A stretch of DNA of 19,279 bases from Roseovarius sp. UBA6217 (GTDB lineage Bacteria > Pseudomonadota > Alphaproteobacteria > Rhodobacterales > Rhodobacteraceae): the NCBI GenBank assembly GCA_002421985.1, contig DISF01000094.1, forward strand, positions 1-19,279, written 5' to 3'. A program made the translations under genes and the position numbers. A model generated the notes under the pieces. It did not search any database and was not told the origin of the DNA. It saw only the letters and a list, made by a program, of their open reading frames with translations. The stretch's first letter is position 1, and each line of letters begins with the position of its first letter. This document shows positions 1-7,165 of this stretch, one piece after another.

Positions 1-70
1 CGACAAAGCAACGCCCAGCATAGCGAATTCGTCACTTGCCGGGCAGTCCCACTGGGCGATTTCCGCCGGC

Positions 71-99
71 TTGCCGGGCGCGAAAGCTTCGCCTATAAG
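71..99 (+). promoter_or_regulatory. Sigma-70-type promoter of the tRNA-Gly gene
   Basis: A TTGCCG box at 71-76 and a TATAAG box at 94-99 are separated by exactly 17 bases. The mature tRNA begins 14 bases after the -10 box, which fits a short 5' leader. Bases 1-70 hold no gene I can recognise. Confidence 0.6.
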
Positions 100-112
100 G
101 GGGTGGCCATCC

Positions 113-186
113 GCGGGTGTAGCTCAATGGTAGAGCAGCAGCTTCCCAAGCTGACGACGAGGGTTCGATTCCCTTCACCCGCTCCA
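113..186 (+). tRNA. tRNA-Gly (anticodon CCC)
   Basis: This 74-nt sequence folds as a full cloverleaf. The acceptor arm GCGGGTG pairs with CACCCGC, the D arm is GCTC/GAGC, the anticodon loop is TTCCCAA, and the T loop is TTCGATT closed by AGGG/CCCT. The CCA end is encoded in the gene. The anticodon CCC at positions 34-36 reads GGG glycine codons, as in E. coli glyU. The top pair of the anticodon stem (27-43) is a G-A mismatch; the other four pairs are canonical. A promoter lies just upstream and a hairpin terminator downstream, so it is probably a single-gene transcript. Confidence 0.97.
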
Positions 187-220
187 AGGTTTTCCTAGGT
201 AACCGATCCCTGAACAGGCT

Positions 221-257
221 GACGCCGCCCGATCTCCCGGGCGGCGTCGCTTGTTTC
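221..257 (+). terminator. Intrinsic terminator after tRNA-Gly
   Basis: A perfect 11-bp GC-rich stem (221-231 with 238-248) encloses a 6-nt loop and is followed by a short T-rich stretch, GCTTGTTTC. The other strand has no T-run after the stem, so it serves the plus strand best. It also sits just past the end of the minus-strand PRC-barrel gene. Confidence 0.6.
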
Positions 258-277
258 GGCGAAGATGTGCCCGGGTT

Positions 278-1063
278 TTACTGAATTACCCGGACCTTCG
301 CTTCCAGCGCTTGCTTGAACTGCGCCTCGGTCATCGCCAGGACGACGGCCTCCTGGCCCTCGTTCACGCGCAGCTGCATCGGCTTCACGGCGATCTCCTT
401 TTCGCCCAGGCCCAGCACGCCGCCCGAGCCGATCACGATCTGGTCGATCTGCTTGCCGTCCTGGCCCAGCACGACGTCCTTCACCTCGCCAATCTCCTTG
501 CCGTCCTGCGAATGGACCGGCTTGCCGACGATGGCGGCCATGTCGCCCGAGAAGCCGGCCTCGCCGCGCGCCGTGCCGCTGGCCTCGCCACGGCCGGAGG
601 AAGCATTGGCCAGAGTCTCGAACTCTTCCTCGGTCATCGACACGACGACACTCTTCTCCGTGGCGTCATAGCGGATCTGGTCAGCCGGGACGGCGATTTC
701 CTTCTCGCCCATGCCCAGCACGCCACCGGTACCGATCACGACATCCTGAATCCGGGTCGCGCCGGCGGCGGTAATCACATCCTCGACCTCGCCGACCGAG
801 GTGCCATCGGTGGTCCGCACCGTCTTGCCGACGAGCTTGTTGCTGAGTTCCGGCTTGTTGGTGACCAGATTCTTGCCGGCCTCGACCGTGCTCTCATAGG
901 CGTCGCTGACTTCCTTGCCGGCCTTGTCCATGGCCCGGTCCAGATCCTGGCCGGTGGTGGTCTCGGTGTCGGTCTTGCCGGCGTCGGCTGCCAGAACAGG
1001 CGTGGCCATGATCGGCGCGGCAAGAGCGATGGCGGAAACGGTGGCAATCAGATGCTTGCGCAT
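278..1063 (-). CDS. Secreted tandem PRC-barrel domain protein
   Basis: This is a 261-aa exported protein with two PRC-barrel domains. Residues 1-25 form a signal peptide ending VLA before AD. A charged, helical linker (about 30-72) leads into two clearly related repeats at about 73-148 and 174-250. Each repeat contains a GK.V...DG...GEV.DV segment, then IGTGGVLGMGEKEIAV or IGSGGVLGLGEKEIAV. A Gly/Ser-rich linker separates them. PRC-barrels occur in RimM, photosynthetic reaction centre H subunits and many stress-induced exported proteins; the exact role here is unknown. The ATG at 1063 was chosen because AGGAG lies 6 bases upstream and the signal peptide starts there. An EcfG-type promoter at 1167-1192 predicts induction by general stress. 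A periplasmic or envelope-associated protective role is inference. Confidence 0.9.
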   Translation of the reverse strand: MRKHLIATVSAIALAAPIMATPVLAADAGKTDTETTTGQDLDRAMDKAGKEVSDAYESTVEAGKNLVTNKPELSNKLVGKTVRTTDGTSVGEVEDVITAAGATRIQDVVIGTGGVLGMGEKEIAVPADQIRYDATEKSVVVSMTEEEFETLANASSGRGEASGTARGEAGFSGDMAAIVGKPVHSQDGKEIGEVKDVVLGQDGKQIDQIVIGSGGVLGLGEKEIAVKPMQLRVNEGQEAVVLAMTEAQFKQALEAKVRVIQ

Positions 1064-1166
1064 GACTGTCTCCTCTGTGTTGTATCGGACCTCGTTCATA
1101 CGAGGGCTGCCGACGGATTGCCCGGCGGCGGAATGTGATTTCCGCTTGCCGGACACTTGTGAGGAG

Positions 1167-1192
1167 AACGCCAGCGCCGCCAGACCGGTTCC
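1167..1192 (-). promoter_or_regulatory. EcfG (general stress sigma factor) promoter for the PRC-barrel gene
   Basis: Read on the minus strand, GGAAC (1192-1188) is followed after exactly 17 bases by CGTT (1170-1167). This is the exact alphaproteobacterial EcfG consensus GGAAC-N16-17-CGTT. It lies about 100 bases upstream of the PRC-barrel start codon in the same direction, which leaves a 5' leader of roughly 95 nt. Small exported PRC-barrel proteins are frequent members of EcfG regulons, which supports the call. Confidence 0.7.
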
Positions 1193-1253
1193 GGTCGTCG
1201 TCAGAATGCCTAATTGGGCGGAAAGCGGATAAAATGAGGCAATACCCCTTAAT

Positions 1254-3620
1254 TCATAGGGATTTGTGCCGTGCCTCGGTGAGGATGCCGTTGAAGGCGC
1301 GCAGGCGCGTCTCGACCCGCCCCCGGATCTCGTCCCAGCCTGTGTCGAGGAACAGCTGTGCGGCTTCCTCGATGCTGTCCACGCTCCAGAGATGGAAACG
1401 GCCCTCTTCGACGGCGGCCGTCACGGCGGGGTCGAGCACCAGGTGCGATTCGTTGCTGCGTGGCAGGACGACACCCTGTTCGCCGGTCAGCCCGCCATTT
1501 TCCAGACAGGTGCGGAAGAAGCCCTCGACCTTGTAGCGCGCGCCGCCGATGGCCTGCGTCTTGCCGTGCTGGTTGACGGAGCCGGTGATGGCGAGATCCT
1601 GGCGCACCGGGATATCCGCGAGGTCGGACAGGATGGCGATCAGTTCGGCCATCGACGCGCTGTCGCCCTCCACCCCGCCATAGCTTTGCTCGAAGGTGAT
1701 GGAGCAGGTGAAGGACAGCGGGATGTCGCGCGCGAAGGTGCCGGTGAGGAAACCCTGCAGCACCATGACGCCCTTCTGCTGGATCGGCCCGCCGAGATCG
1801 ACGTCGCGTTCGATGTTCGTCACGCCCTCGCGGCCGGCCGAGGCGCGGGCGGAAACGCGGGCCGGCATGCCGAAGACATGGTCGCCAAGATCGCGCACCA
1901 CCAGCGCGTTGATCTGGCCGATAACCCGGCCGCGCACATCGATCATCACGGTGCCGTCGGTCACGGCTTCCTGTAGCCTGTCCTCGACCCTGGCGTTGCG
2001 GCGCTGGCGCGCGGCGATGGCGGCAGCCACCGCCTCCTTGCCCAGCGTGCCGTCTTTGCGCCGGTCGGCGGGAAGCTGCCGGACCGCCTCGATCAGGATG
2101 TCGTCGATCAGTTCGAACCGGGCGGTCAGCTTGCTGCGGTGGCCGGCCTCGCGGGCGGCCTCGCCCAGCAGTCGCGCTATCGCGTCGGGGGCCAGCGTCA
2201 CGCCGTCGAACTGCCGCATCATGTCACGCAACAGGCCAGTGTAGCAGGCAATATTCTGCGCCGTTGCTTCCATGTCCGGGTCAATGTCCGCCTTTACCTT
2301 CACATGGGCGCGGAATTCCGGATCGCCCGAGAACACGGAGTAGTACCAGAAGGGCGACCCGACGATGACCAGCTTCAGGTCCAGCGGGATCGGTTCCGGC
2401 CGTGGCGCGCCGGCGATCGGCACACCGCCGGCGCGATAGCGTTCCTCGATCTGGATCGAGCGGTCGCGCAAGGCACCTTTCAGGAAGGTCCAGGCCGGAC
2501 CGTGCCGGGCCAGCGCCTCGGCGCGCAGCACCAGCACGCCGCCATCATTGGCCTGATGCAGGGCGCCTGGCCGGATCAGGGTGAAATCGGTCTCCAGACT
2601 GCCGGCGGCCTGACGGTATTCGATCCGGCCGAACAGATTTTCATAGGTCGGGTTGGATTCCAGCACGACCTTCGGATGGGTCTCGCTGCCGTGATCGACG
2701 AACAGATTGACCGCATAGCGCTGTGCCGGCGGCATGATGCCGGGCCGGCTTTCCCCCTCCAGCGCCATCCGGAAGGCATCGAGCTGATCCATCATGTCGG
2801 CGCGCATCTCGGTCAGCCAGCGTCCGAGCTGGGGGATATGGCCGAATTCGGCGATCACGGAATCGACCGGACCGGCGATGGCATGGTCGGCGATACGCTG
2901 GTTCAGTTCCTTGATCCAGGCGATCAACTCCATCTGCCGCTGGCCGGCCCAGCGGTTGATCTCCGCCAGCTCTTCCAGGAGGCGCTTCGCGGCCGCTTCA
3001 GTCTCCGGCGAGGGTGGCTGCGGGTCGGTGTCGGGCTTGCCATCGCCATCCTTGTCTTCGGGCGGCGGCACCATGACGGTGAGGCCGGTCTCGGTGCGCA
3101 CGATCGCCAGCCCGGCCGCGCGGGCACGCTTGTCCACCTCCTCCAGCCGGCCGTTGATCTCTTCCTGCAGCCGTTCCTGGTTGGTATGTACCTGTTTTTG
3201 ATAGTCCTCGCCGCTGAAGGCGCGCTTCAGCGCCTCCGCGACCTCATCGACCAGCGCCGTCATGCGGCTGCGAAACCGGCGGCCTGTGCCGATCGGCAGG
3301 CGGAAAGGCTGCGGCTGATGCGGGTGGCGGAAATTGTTGAGGATGATCCAGTCGCTGGGGGCTGGCCGGGCCTGCATTGCCTGCTCGAGATAGTGCAGCG
3401 TGGCGGTCATCCGGCCGCTGCGCTCCTCGCCGAGCACGAAGACATTGTAGCCGAGATCCTCGATGCCGAGCGCGAATTCCAGCGCCTCGCGGGCCCGCCG
3501 ATGGCTGGTGAAATCGAACACGGTGCCGTCGGTATCCGCTGCCGGCGCGAAGATGGGAAGCGCGACCTCCGCAGCGGTCAGTTTTTTGGCGGCGTTAGCT
3601 TTGTGAGTCGGGATAGGCAC
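1254..3620 (-). CDS. AAA family ATPase with Lon-type (S16) Ser-Lys protease domain
   Basis: This 788-aa protein has the architecture of the YcbZ/LonB-like AAA_32 plus Lon_C family and is probably a cytoplasmic ATP-dependent protease. The N-terminal part carries a P-loop-like segment GEERSGRM (64-71) with Arg in the Lys position. A charged, probably coiled-coil insertion covers about 130-290. The Walker B region GGVLVLRAEAL (360-370) has Arg where Asp is usual. The C-terminal protease domain (about 560-770) has the catalytic Ser654 in GDSAS and Lys697 in ARYKVEGFF, 43 residues apart as in E. coli Lon. An Asp-rich stretch DKDGDGKPDTD (189-199) interrupts the coiled coil. The start is a GTG with AGAGG about 10 bases upstream. 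It lies 46 bases downstream of the DUF6635-like gene on the same strand, so the two are probably co-transcribed. The substrate is unknown. Confidence 0.9.
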   Translation of the reverse strand: MPIPTHKANAAKKLTAAEVALPIFAPAADTDGTVFDFTSHRRAREALEFALGIEDLGYNVFVLGEERSGRMTATLHYLEQAMQARPAPSDWIILNNFRHPHQPQPFRLPIGTGRRFRSRMTALVDEVAEALKRAFSGEDYQKQVHTNQERLQEEINGRLEEVDKRARAAGLAIVRTETGLTVMVPPPEDKDGDGKPDTDPQPPSPETEAAAKRLLEELAEINRWAGQRQMELIAWIKELNQRIADHAIAGPVDSVIAEFGHIPQLGRWLTEMRADMMDQLDAFRMALEGESRPGIMPPAQRYAVNLFVDHGSETHPKVVLESNPTYENLFGRIEYRQAAGSLETDFTLIRPGALHQANDGGVLVLRAEALARHGPAWTFLKGALRDRSIQIEERYRAGGVPIAGAPRPEPIPLDLKLVIVGSPFWYYSVFSGDPEFRAHVKVKADIDPDMEATAQNIACYTGLLRDMMRQFDGVTLAPDAIARLLGEAAREAGHRSKLTARFELIDDILIEAVRQLPADRRKDGTLGKEAVAAAIAARQRRNARVEDRLQEAVTDGTVMIDVRGRVIGQINALVVRDLGDHVFGMPARVSARASAGREGVTNIERDVDLGGPIQQKGVMVLQGFLTGTFARDIPLSFTCSITFEQSYGGVEGDSASMAELIAILSDLADIPVRQDLAITGSVNQHGKTQAIGGARYKVEGFFRTCLENGGLTGEQGVVLPRSNESHLVLDPAVTAAVEEGRFHLWSVDSIEEAAQLFLDTGWDEIRGRVETRLRAFNGILTEARHKSL

Positions 3621-3666
3621 GGTGCGCGGACCTCTTTTTGCGGATGCCGGCGTCGATCTTGACGGT

Positions 3667-4695
3667 TCACGAGCCGCTTGTCAGCCTGTGGGCGGCGCGC
3701 ACCAGATCCGCGATGTCGAGCAGCCGGGCAACATAAAGATCGCGGATTTCATAGGCCTTGTCAGAGTCGCCGCGCAGCGTGACCTCCAGGTGATCGACCA
3801 GCCGCACCAGCCGGCGCTGATGCAGGCCAAGCCGGCGCTGCACCGGATCGGTCACCAGGCCGGCGAAGGCGGCCATGATGGCACCGGCGCCCAGCAACCC
3901 GCCCGTTACGCCTGCTACCAGCAGCGGCGAGGCGGTGGCCGAGCCGTACCACAGGCTGCCCAGCAATCCGCCCAGCGGGGCGCTTGAGAGGGCCGCCTTC
4001 TGCGCCATCAGATTGGCGACGGCGGGACCGAGCGACAGCATGCCTGGCGTGAACCCCTTCACGCCGACCGCGCCGGCGCCGACCGCGAACAGCGACGTCG
4101 TGATGTCGGCGGCGGCCGTCCGGCTGCCCATATAGGTAACCAGCGCCTGCTCCAGCCGCTGCCGGAAGGCAGGGTCGTCGGCATGGCGCGTCAGCTCCAG
4201 GAGGGGTAGGCGGAAGGCGGCGATCACGCGCGGATCGCTCATCAGCGTCTCGCCCAGCGCATCGCGGGCATTTTCCCGCCCCAGCTGGTGATAGGGCAGT
4301 TGCAGGAGATCGGTATAGAGCAGCCAGGACAGTTCCCGGCCGACGTCGGTTTCCAGAAACATCCTGCGCCGGTTCAGCCAGTCCGCCGTCTGCCGCGCAC
4401 CGAAGCGCTGCGCAGTGGCGGCGACGGCCTTCACGCCCACCGCCGGCAGGCCCATCGCCAGATTGGCCGGCGCGCGCAGCATGTCCCAGCCGAGCGCGCG
4501 GCGATGCAGGCGCCAGGCACCGGCGAAGCCGAAATGCCGGTCCACGAATTCCGGCACAGCCGTGCGCCGCGCATCGCAGTACCGGGCGATGGCGGCATCC
4601 ACCAGCCGATGGGCGCCCTCCCGGTCGAAGGCAAGCGGCGGCCCGGCCTGTGACGCGGGCGGCGGCGGGGCGAGATGTTCGAGACTGTCGGTCAT
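3667..4695 (-). CDS. Conserved hypothetical protein, DUF6635-like
   Basis: This 342-aa protein is of unknown function. From memory the segment VDRHFGF (51-57) followed by AWRLHRRALGWDMLRAPANL resembles the DUF6635 family; I could not check this. The N-terminus is proline-rich and disordered-looking. The middle is helical and mixed. Two Gly/Ala-rich hydrophobic stretches (about 201-226 and 252-281) look like membrane-inserting or membrane-associated helices, and the C-terminal about 50 residues form a charged amphipathic helix. The ATG at 4695 has AGG close upstream; an in-frame ATG at 4743 would add 16 residues but lacks a ribosome binding site. It is probably first in an operon with the Lon-type protease, suggesting a shared membrane-quality-control job, which is inference. 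It is divergent from the SMP-30 family gene. Confidence 0.75.
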   Translation of the reverse strand: MTDSLEHLAPPPPASQAGPPLAFDREGAHRLVDAAIARYCDARRTAVPEFVDRHFGFAGAWRLHRRALGWDMLRAPANLAMGLPAVGVKAVAATAQRFGARQTADWLNRRRMFLETDVGRELSWLLYTDLLQLPYHQLGRENARDALGETLMSDPRVIAAFRLPLLELTRHADDPAFRQRLEQALVTYMGSRTAAADITTSLFAVGAGAVGVKGFTPGMLSLGPAVANLMAQKAALSSAPLGGLLGSLWYGSATASPLLVAGVTGGLLGAGAIMAAFAGLVTDPVQRRLGLHQRRLVRLVDHLEVTLRGDSDKAYEIRDLYVARLLDIADLVRAAHRLTSGS

Positions 4696-4775
4696 GCTGC
4701 CTGATAGATGGGGCAGCGGACCGGTTTCCGCCAGAGTGACCATTGGCAGAGCAGGCAGTCATGCGCCTTGTGGGC

Positions 4776-4806
4776 TTGTGCGGTATGTCGCCTCACCGCT
4801 TAATAT
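4776..4806 (+). promoter_or_regulatory. Possible promoter of the SMP-30 family gene
   Basis: TTGTGC (4776-4781) and TAATAT (4801-4806) are spaced by 19 bases, slightly longer than ideal. The -10 box lies 28 bases before the start codon, and a strong GGGAGGGG ribosome binding site (4821-4828) lies in between. It sits in the gap between two divergent genes. Confidence 0.35.
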
Positions 4807-4833
4807 CCCGGCAACGACGGGGGAGGGGAAATC

Positions 4834-5751
4834 ATGAGCTTGTATGCGCCGCCGCAGGATATGCAGACCGAGGTGTTGTTCCGCCTGCCCGACGAATTCC
4901 GCGACAATCGCCGCACCGACTGGTCGATCTTCAACAAGGGCGGCGAGGCGGCGGACTGCTTCCTGGAAGGCCCGTCCTTCGACCGCGCCGGCAATCTCTA
5001 TCTGGTGGACATCCCCTTCGGGCGCATCTTCCGCGTCTCGCCCGCTGGCGAGTGGACGCTGGTGACGCAGTATGATGGCTGGCCGAACGGGCTGAAGATC
5101 CACAAGGACGGGAGTCTGTGGATCGCCGACTACCGGCACGGCATCCTGAAGCTGGACCCGGAGAGCGGGGCGATGGAGACCATCGTCGGCCATGTCCATT
5201 CCGAGGGGCTGAAGGGCTGCAACGACCTCGTCTTCGCGTCGAATGGCGACCTCTATTTCACCGACCAGGGACAGACCGGCCTGCACGACCCGACCGGCCG
5301 GGTGTTCCGCCTCACCGCGGCGGGGCGGCTGGAGTGCCTGATCGATACGGTGCCCAGCCCGAACGGATTGGTGCTGAATGCCGCCGAGACCCAGCTGCTG
5401 GTCGGCGTCACCCGCGCCAACGCGGTCTGGCGGCTGCCGCTGCACGCCGGCGGCGGTACCTCCAAGGTCGGGCTGTTCGTGCAGCTTTCCGGCGGCACCG
5501 GGCCGGATGGGCTGGCGATGGGCAGCGGCGACGAGCTGGCAGTGTGCCATGTCGGGCTTGGCAGCGTGTGGGTGTTCAACCGGCTGGGCGAGCCGATCTA
5601 CCGGGTGCGGAGCTGCCGCGGCCCGCTGACCACCAACCTCGCCTTCGGCGGGCCGGACGGGCAGACACTGCACATCGTGGAATCGGATACGGGCTGTGTG
5701 CTGGGTGCACGGCTGCCCCTCGCCGGACAGCGCATGTATGGCCAGGTCTGA
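4834..5751 (+). CDS. SMP-30/gluconolactonase/LRE family protein
   Basis: This 305-aa six-bladed beta-propeller protein probably hydrolyses a sugar lactone or related ester using one divalent metal. The family's four metal ligands are recognisable: Glu45 in LEGP, Asn130 in GCND, Asn177 in SPNGL and Asp225 in GPDGL. Repeated blade signatures such as GNLYLVD, GSLWIAD and GDLYFTD run through the protein. There is no signal peptide, so it is probably cytoplasmic. The start at 4834 follows a GGGAGGGG ribosome binding site. It is monocistronic: divergent from the DUF6635-lon pair upstream and 265 bases before the DJ-1-like gene downstream. Neighbours give no hint of the substrate; gluconolactone is only the founding example. 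Confidence 0.9.
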   Translation: MSLYAPPQDMQTEVLFRLPDEFRDNRRTDWSIFNKGGEAADCFLEGPSFDRAGNLYLVDIPFGRIFRVSPAGEWTLVTQYDGWPNGLKIHKDGSLWIADYRHGILKLDPESGAMETIVGHVHSEGLKGCNDLVFASNGDLYFTDQGQTGLHDPTGRVFRLTAAGRLECLIDTVPSPNGLVLNAAETQLLVGVTRANAVWRLPLHAGGGTSKVGLFVQLSGGTGPDGLAMGSGDELAVCHVGLGSVWVFNRLGEPIYRVRSCRGPLTTNLAFGGPDGQTLHIVESDTGCVLGARLPLAGQRMYGQV

Positions 5752-5941
5752 CGGTATCCGGGTAAACGCGACAGATCGTCGCAGATTCTTTGGCCCACCG
5801 GCCTTGAAAGCGTCATGGTTTCACTTTATGTAATGCGCGAGTTCAATCCCCGCGCATTCTCGCCGCAGATGACAGAGGCCCCCACTGGGCCGGTTTTCCT
5901 GTCCGCATATGGCGAGCCAGACCGCAAGCTGGGTTCTGTAA

Positions 5942-5960
5942 GGCAGTCCGACGGACTGCC
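5942..5960. promoter_or_regulatory. Perfect 19-bp inverted repeat upstream of the DJ-1-like gene
   Basis: GGCAGTCCG and CGGACTGCC are exact reverse complements separated by a single A. The spacing suits a dimeric regulator better than an RNA hairpin. It lies 57 bases before the DJ-1-like start codon, so it could be an operator. A looser inverted repeat (AATGCGCG at 5832-5839 with CGCGCATT at 5851-5858) lies further upstream. I see no gene in 5752-6016. Confidence 0.45.
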
Positions 5961-6016
5961 CGGACCGGCTGTTTTTCTCTGCGAAGGGCGCGGCGTATAA
6001 CCAGAAGGAGAGCCAT

Positions 6017-6589
6017 ATGACCGATACCAGCCTTGCCGGCCGCAAGATCGCCATCCTCGTCGCCAGCGGTTTCGAGGAAGTTCAGATGACGGACGCCCAG
6101 AAAGCGCTCATCGCCTCGGGCGCGCAGACCCGCATTGTGTCGCGTGAGAACGGGCTGGTGAATGGCTGGCACGATAATTCCTGGGGCCATTTCTTCCCGA
6201 TCGACGCCGACCTCACCCAGACGCTGGCCATCGACTATGACGCGCTGCTGATTCCGGGCGGCGCGCGCAGCATCGCCAAGCTGCTGGACGATCCGCACGC
6301 CAAGCGCATCGTGAAGGCCTTCCTGAAGGGCAACCAGCCGGTTGCGGCCTTCGGTGACGCAATCACCCTGCTGGCCGCCTCCGAGGAACTGGCCGGCCGC
6401 ACCGTGACCGGCGAGGACGCCGCGAAGGACGCCGCCGAGACGGCCGGCGCCACCTGGAGCGAGGAAGAGATCGTGATCGAGGGCATGCTGGTCACCGCCA
6501 AGGGCGACGGCCAGATTGCCGCCGCGCTGGAGGCGCTGATGGCCAATGTCACCGAGTACGCCGCGACGCTGACCGACGAAGCGGCGTAA
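6017..6589 (+). CDS. DJ-1/PfpI-fold protein lacking the catalytic cysteine
   Basis: This 190-aa protein matches the full length and fold landmarks of the DJ-1/PfpI (YhbO/YraA type) superfamily. It has the first strand with SGFEE (17-21), which includes the conserved Glu, then GWHDNSWG (50-57) and LLIPGGARS (77-85). The nucleophile elbow is normally AICHG, with Cys as nucleophile and His beside it. Here it reads AAFGDA (110-115), so Gly113 and Asp114 replace both. Active members are deglycases, glyoxalases or proteases; this one cannot use the usual chemistry and may be a structural, sensing or redox-independent relative. AAGGAG lies 6 bases before the ATG. A strong intrinsic terminator follows 24 bases after the stop, so it is transcribed alone. 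Confidence 0.88.
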   Translation: MTDTSLAGRKIAILVASGFEEVQMTDAQKALIASGAQTRIVSRENGLVNGWHDNSWGHFFPIDADLTQTLAIDYDALLIPGGARSIAKLLDDPHAKRIVKAFLKGNQPVAAFGDAITLLAASEELAGRTVTGEDAAKDAAETAGATWSEEEIVIEGMLVTAKGDGQIAAALEALMANVTEYAATLTDEAA

Positions 6590-6613
6590 GCCCAGCTTCC
6601 GGCCGATCGATCT

Positions 6614-6650
6614 AACGCCGGCCCCGGCAACGGGGCCGGCGTTCTTTTTT
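6614..6650 (+). terminator. Strong intrinsic terminator after the DJ-1-like gene
   Basis: A perfect 13-bp stem (6614-6626 with 6631-6643) is capped by a GCAA tetraloop of the stable GNRA class and followed by CTTTTTT. It lies 24 bases beyond the stop codon. On the opposite strand the stem starts and ends with AA/TT and lacks a T-run, so its direction is plus. Confidence 0.92.
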
Positions 6651-6720
6651 GTCAGGCCAGGCTGTTTTGTCAGGCCAGGCTGTTTTGTCAGGCCAGGCTG
6701 TTTTGTCAGGACTGGCTGTG
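6651..6720. repeat. 18-bp tandem repeat, three perfect copies plus one partial
   Basis: The unit GTCAGGCCAGGCTGTTTT occurs at 6651-6668, 6669-6686 and 6687-6704 without a mismatch. A diverged partial copy, GTCAGGACTGGCTGTG, runs 6705-6720. The array starts directly at the end of the terminator T-run and runs into the 3' end of the truncated GNAT gene on the minus strand. The unit length is a multiple of three. Perfect identity suggests recent slippage expansion. Confidence 0.95.
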
Positions 6721-6948
6721 CCGGTACACCAATTCTGGATGCACGCCTCCCCCGTCAGGAACCGGGCCATCCGCGACTGCAACAAGTCCCCAGTCCCATT
6801 CCGGTAATTTGCCGGCATACCAGTCGCGGCATTTCCGCCAACTGTAGTTCCAGCCCATGAAGGCATAGGCGGTGAGGCAGGCCTCGCGATGGATGGTGGC
6901 AATGCTATCCAGATCGCTGGGGGCGAGGGGGCGGTATGTCGTCGGCAT
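6706..6948 (-). pseudogene. Truncated GNAT-like N-acetyltransferase remnant
   Basis: The 80-aa reading frame begins MPTTYRPLAPSDLDSI, a typical first strand and helix of a GNAT acetyltransferase. It continues through AYAFMGWNYSW and RDWYAGKLPEWDWGLVAVADG (41-61), which fits beta-2 to beta-4 of the fold. The acetyl-CoA binding half (motif A, Q/RxxGxG/A) is missing: after about residue 61 the sequence becomes unrelated-looking and stops at the 18-bp repeat array. GNAT proteins of this type are usually about 150 aa, so roughly half is gone. No clear ribosome binding site precedes the ATG. It is probably non-functional; family assignment is by pattern only. Confidence 0.55.
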
Positions 6949-7046
6949 GGGCGCAATGCTCTGCTGGCCTCTCACTTGCGCTGACACGGTAACAGCAGCT
7001 TTCAGGGGTCGAAAGATGCGCCATTGCACGGGTGCCGGTTCGTTTC

Positions 7047-7071
7047 TTGCAAATATATGATATTGCAAATA
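7047..7071. repeat. Two direct copies of TTGCAAATA in the speD upstream region
   Basis: TTGCAAATA occurs at 7047-7055 and again at 7063-7071, 16 bases apart (about one and a half helical turns). The stretch 7047-7100 is strikingly AT-rich against its surroundings and ends in CCCGTTTTTTT. The palindrome CCAGATATCTGG (7129-7140) lies 25 bases before the speD start. Together they look like a promoter and operator region for the polyamine operon, although I could not place convincing -35/-10 boxes. Confidence 0.45.
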
Positions 7072-7165
7072 AAAACCCGTTTTTTTCTTGATTTTTCGAC
7101 CCCATGTCTCCCATATGCCCGGCTTGTTCCAGATATCTGGGTCATCTACTGGGAGGAGGGCGAGG

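Noticed and set aside
2139..3662. Long plus-strand open frame opposite the Lon-type gene
   Set aside because: It lies wholly antisense to a gene with intact catalytic motifs; its composition is typical of a GC-rich shadow frame.
6651..6720. CRISPR array
   Set aside because: The repeats are contiguous 18-mers without unique spacers, and no cas genes are present.
7088..7165. Longer speD start at 7088
   Set aside because: It has no ribosome binding site and lies within the control region; the ATG at 7166 has a strong one.
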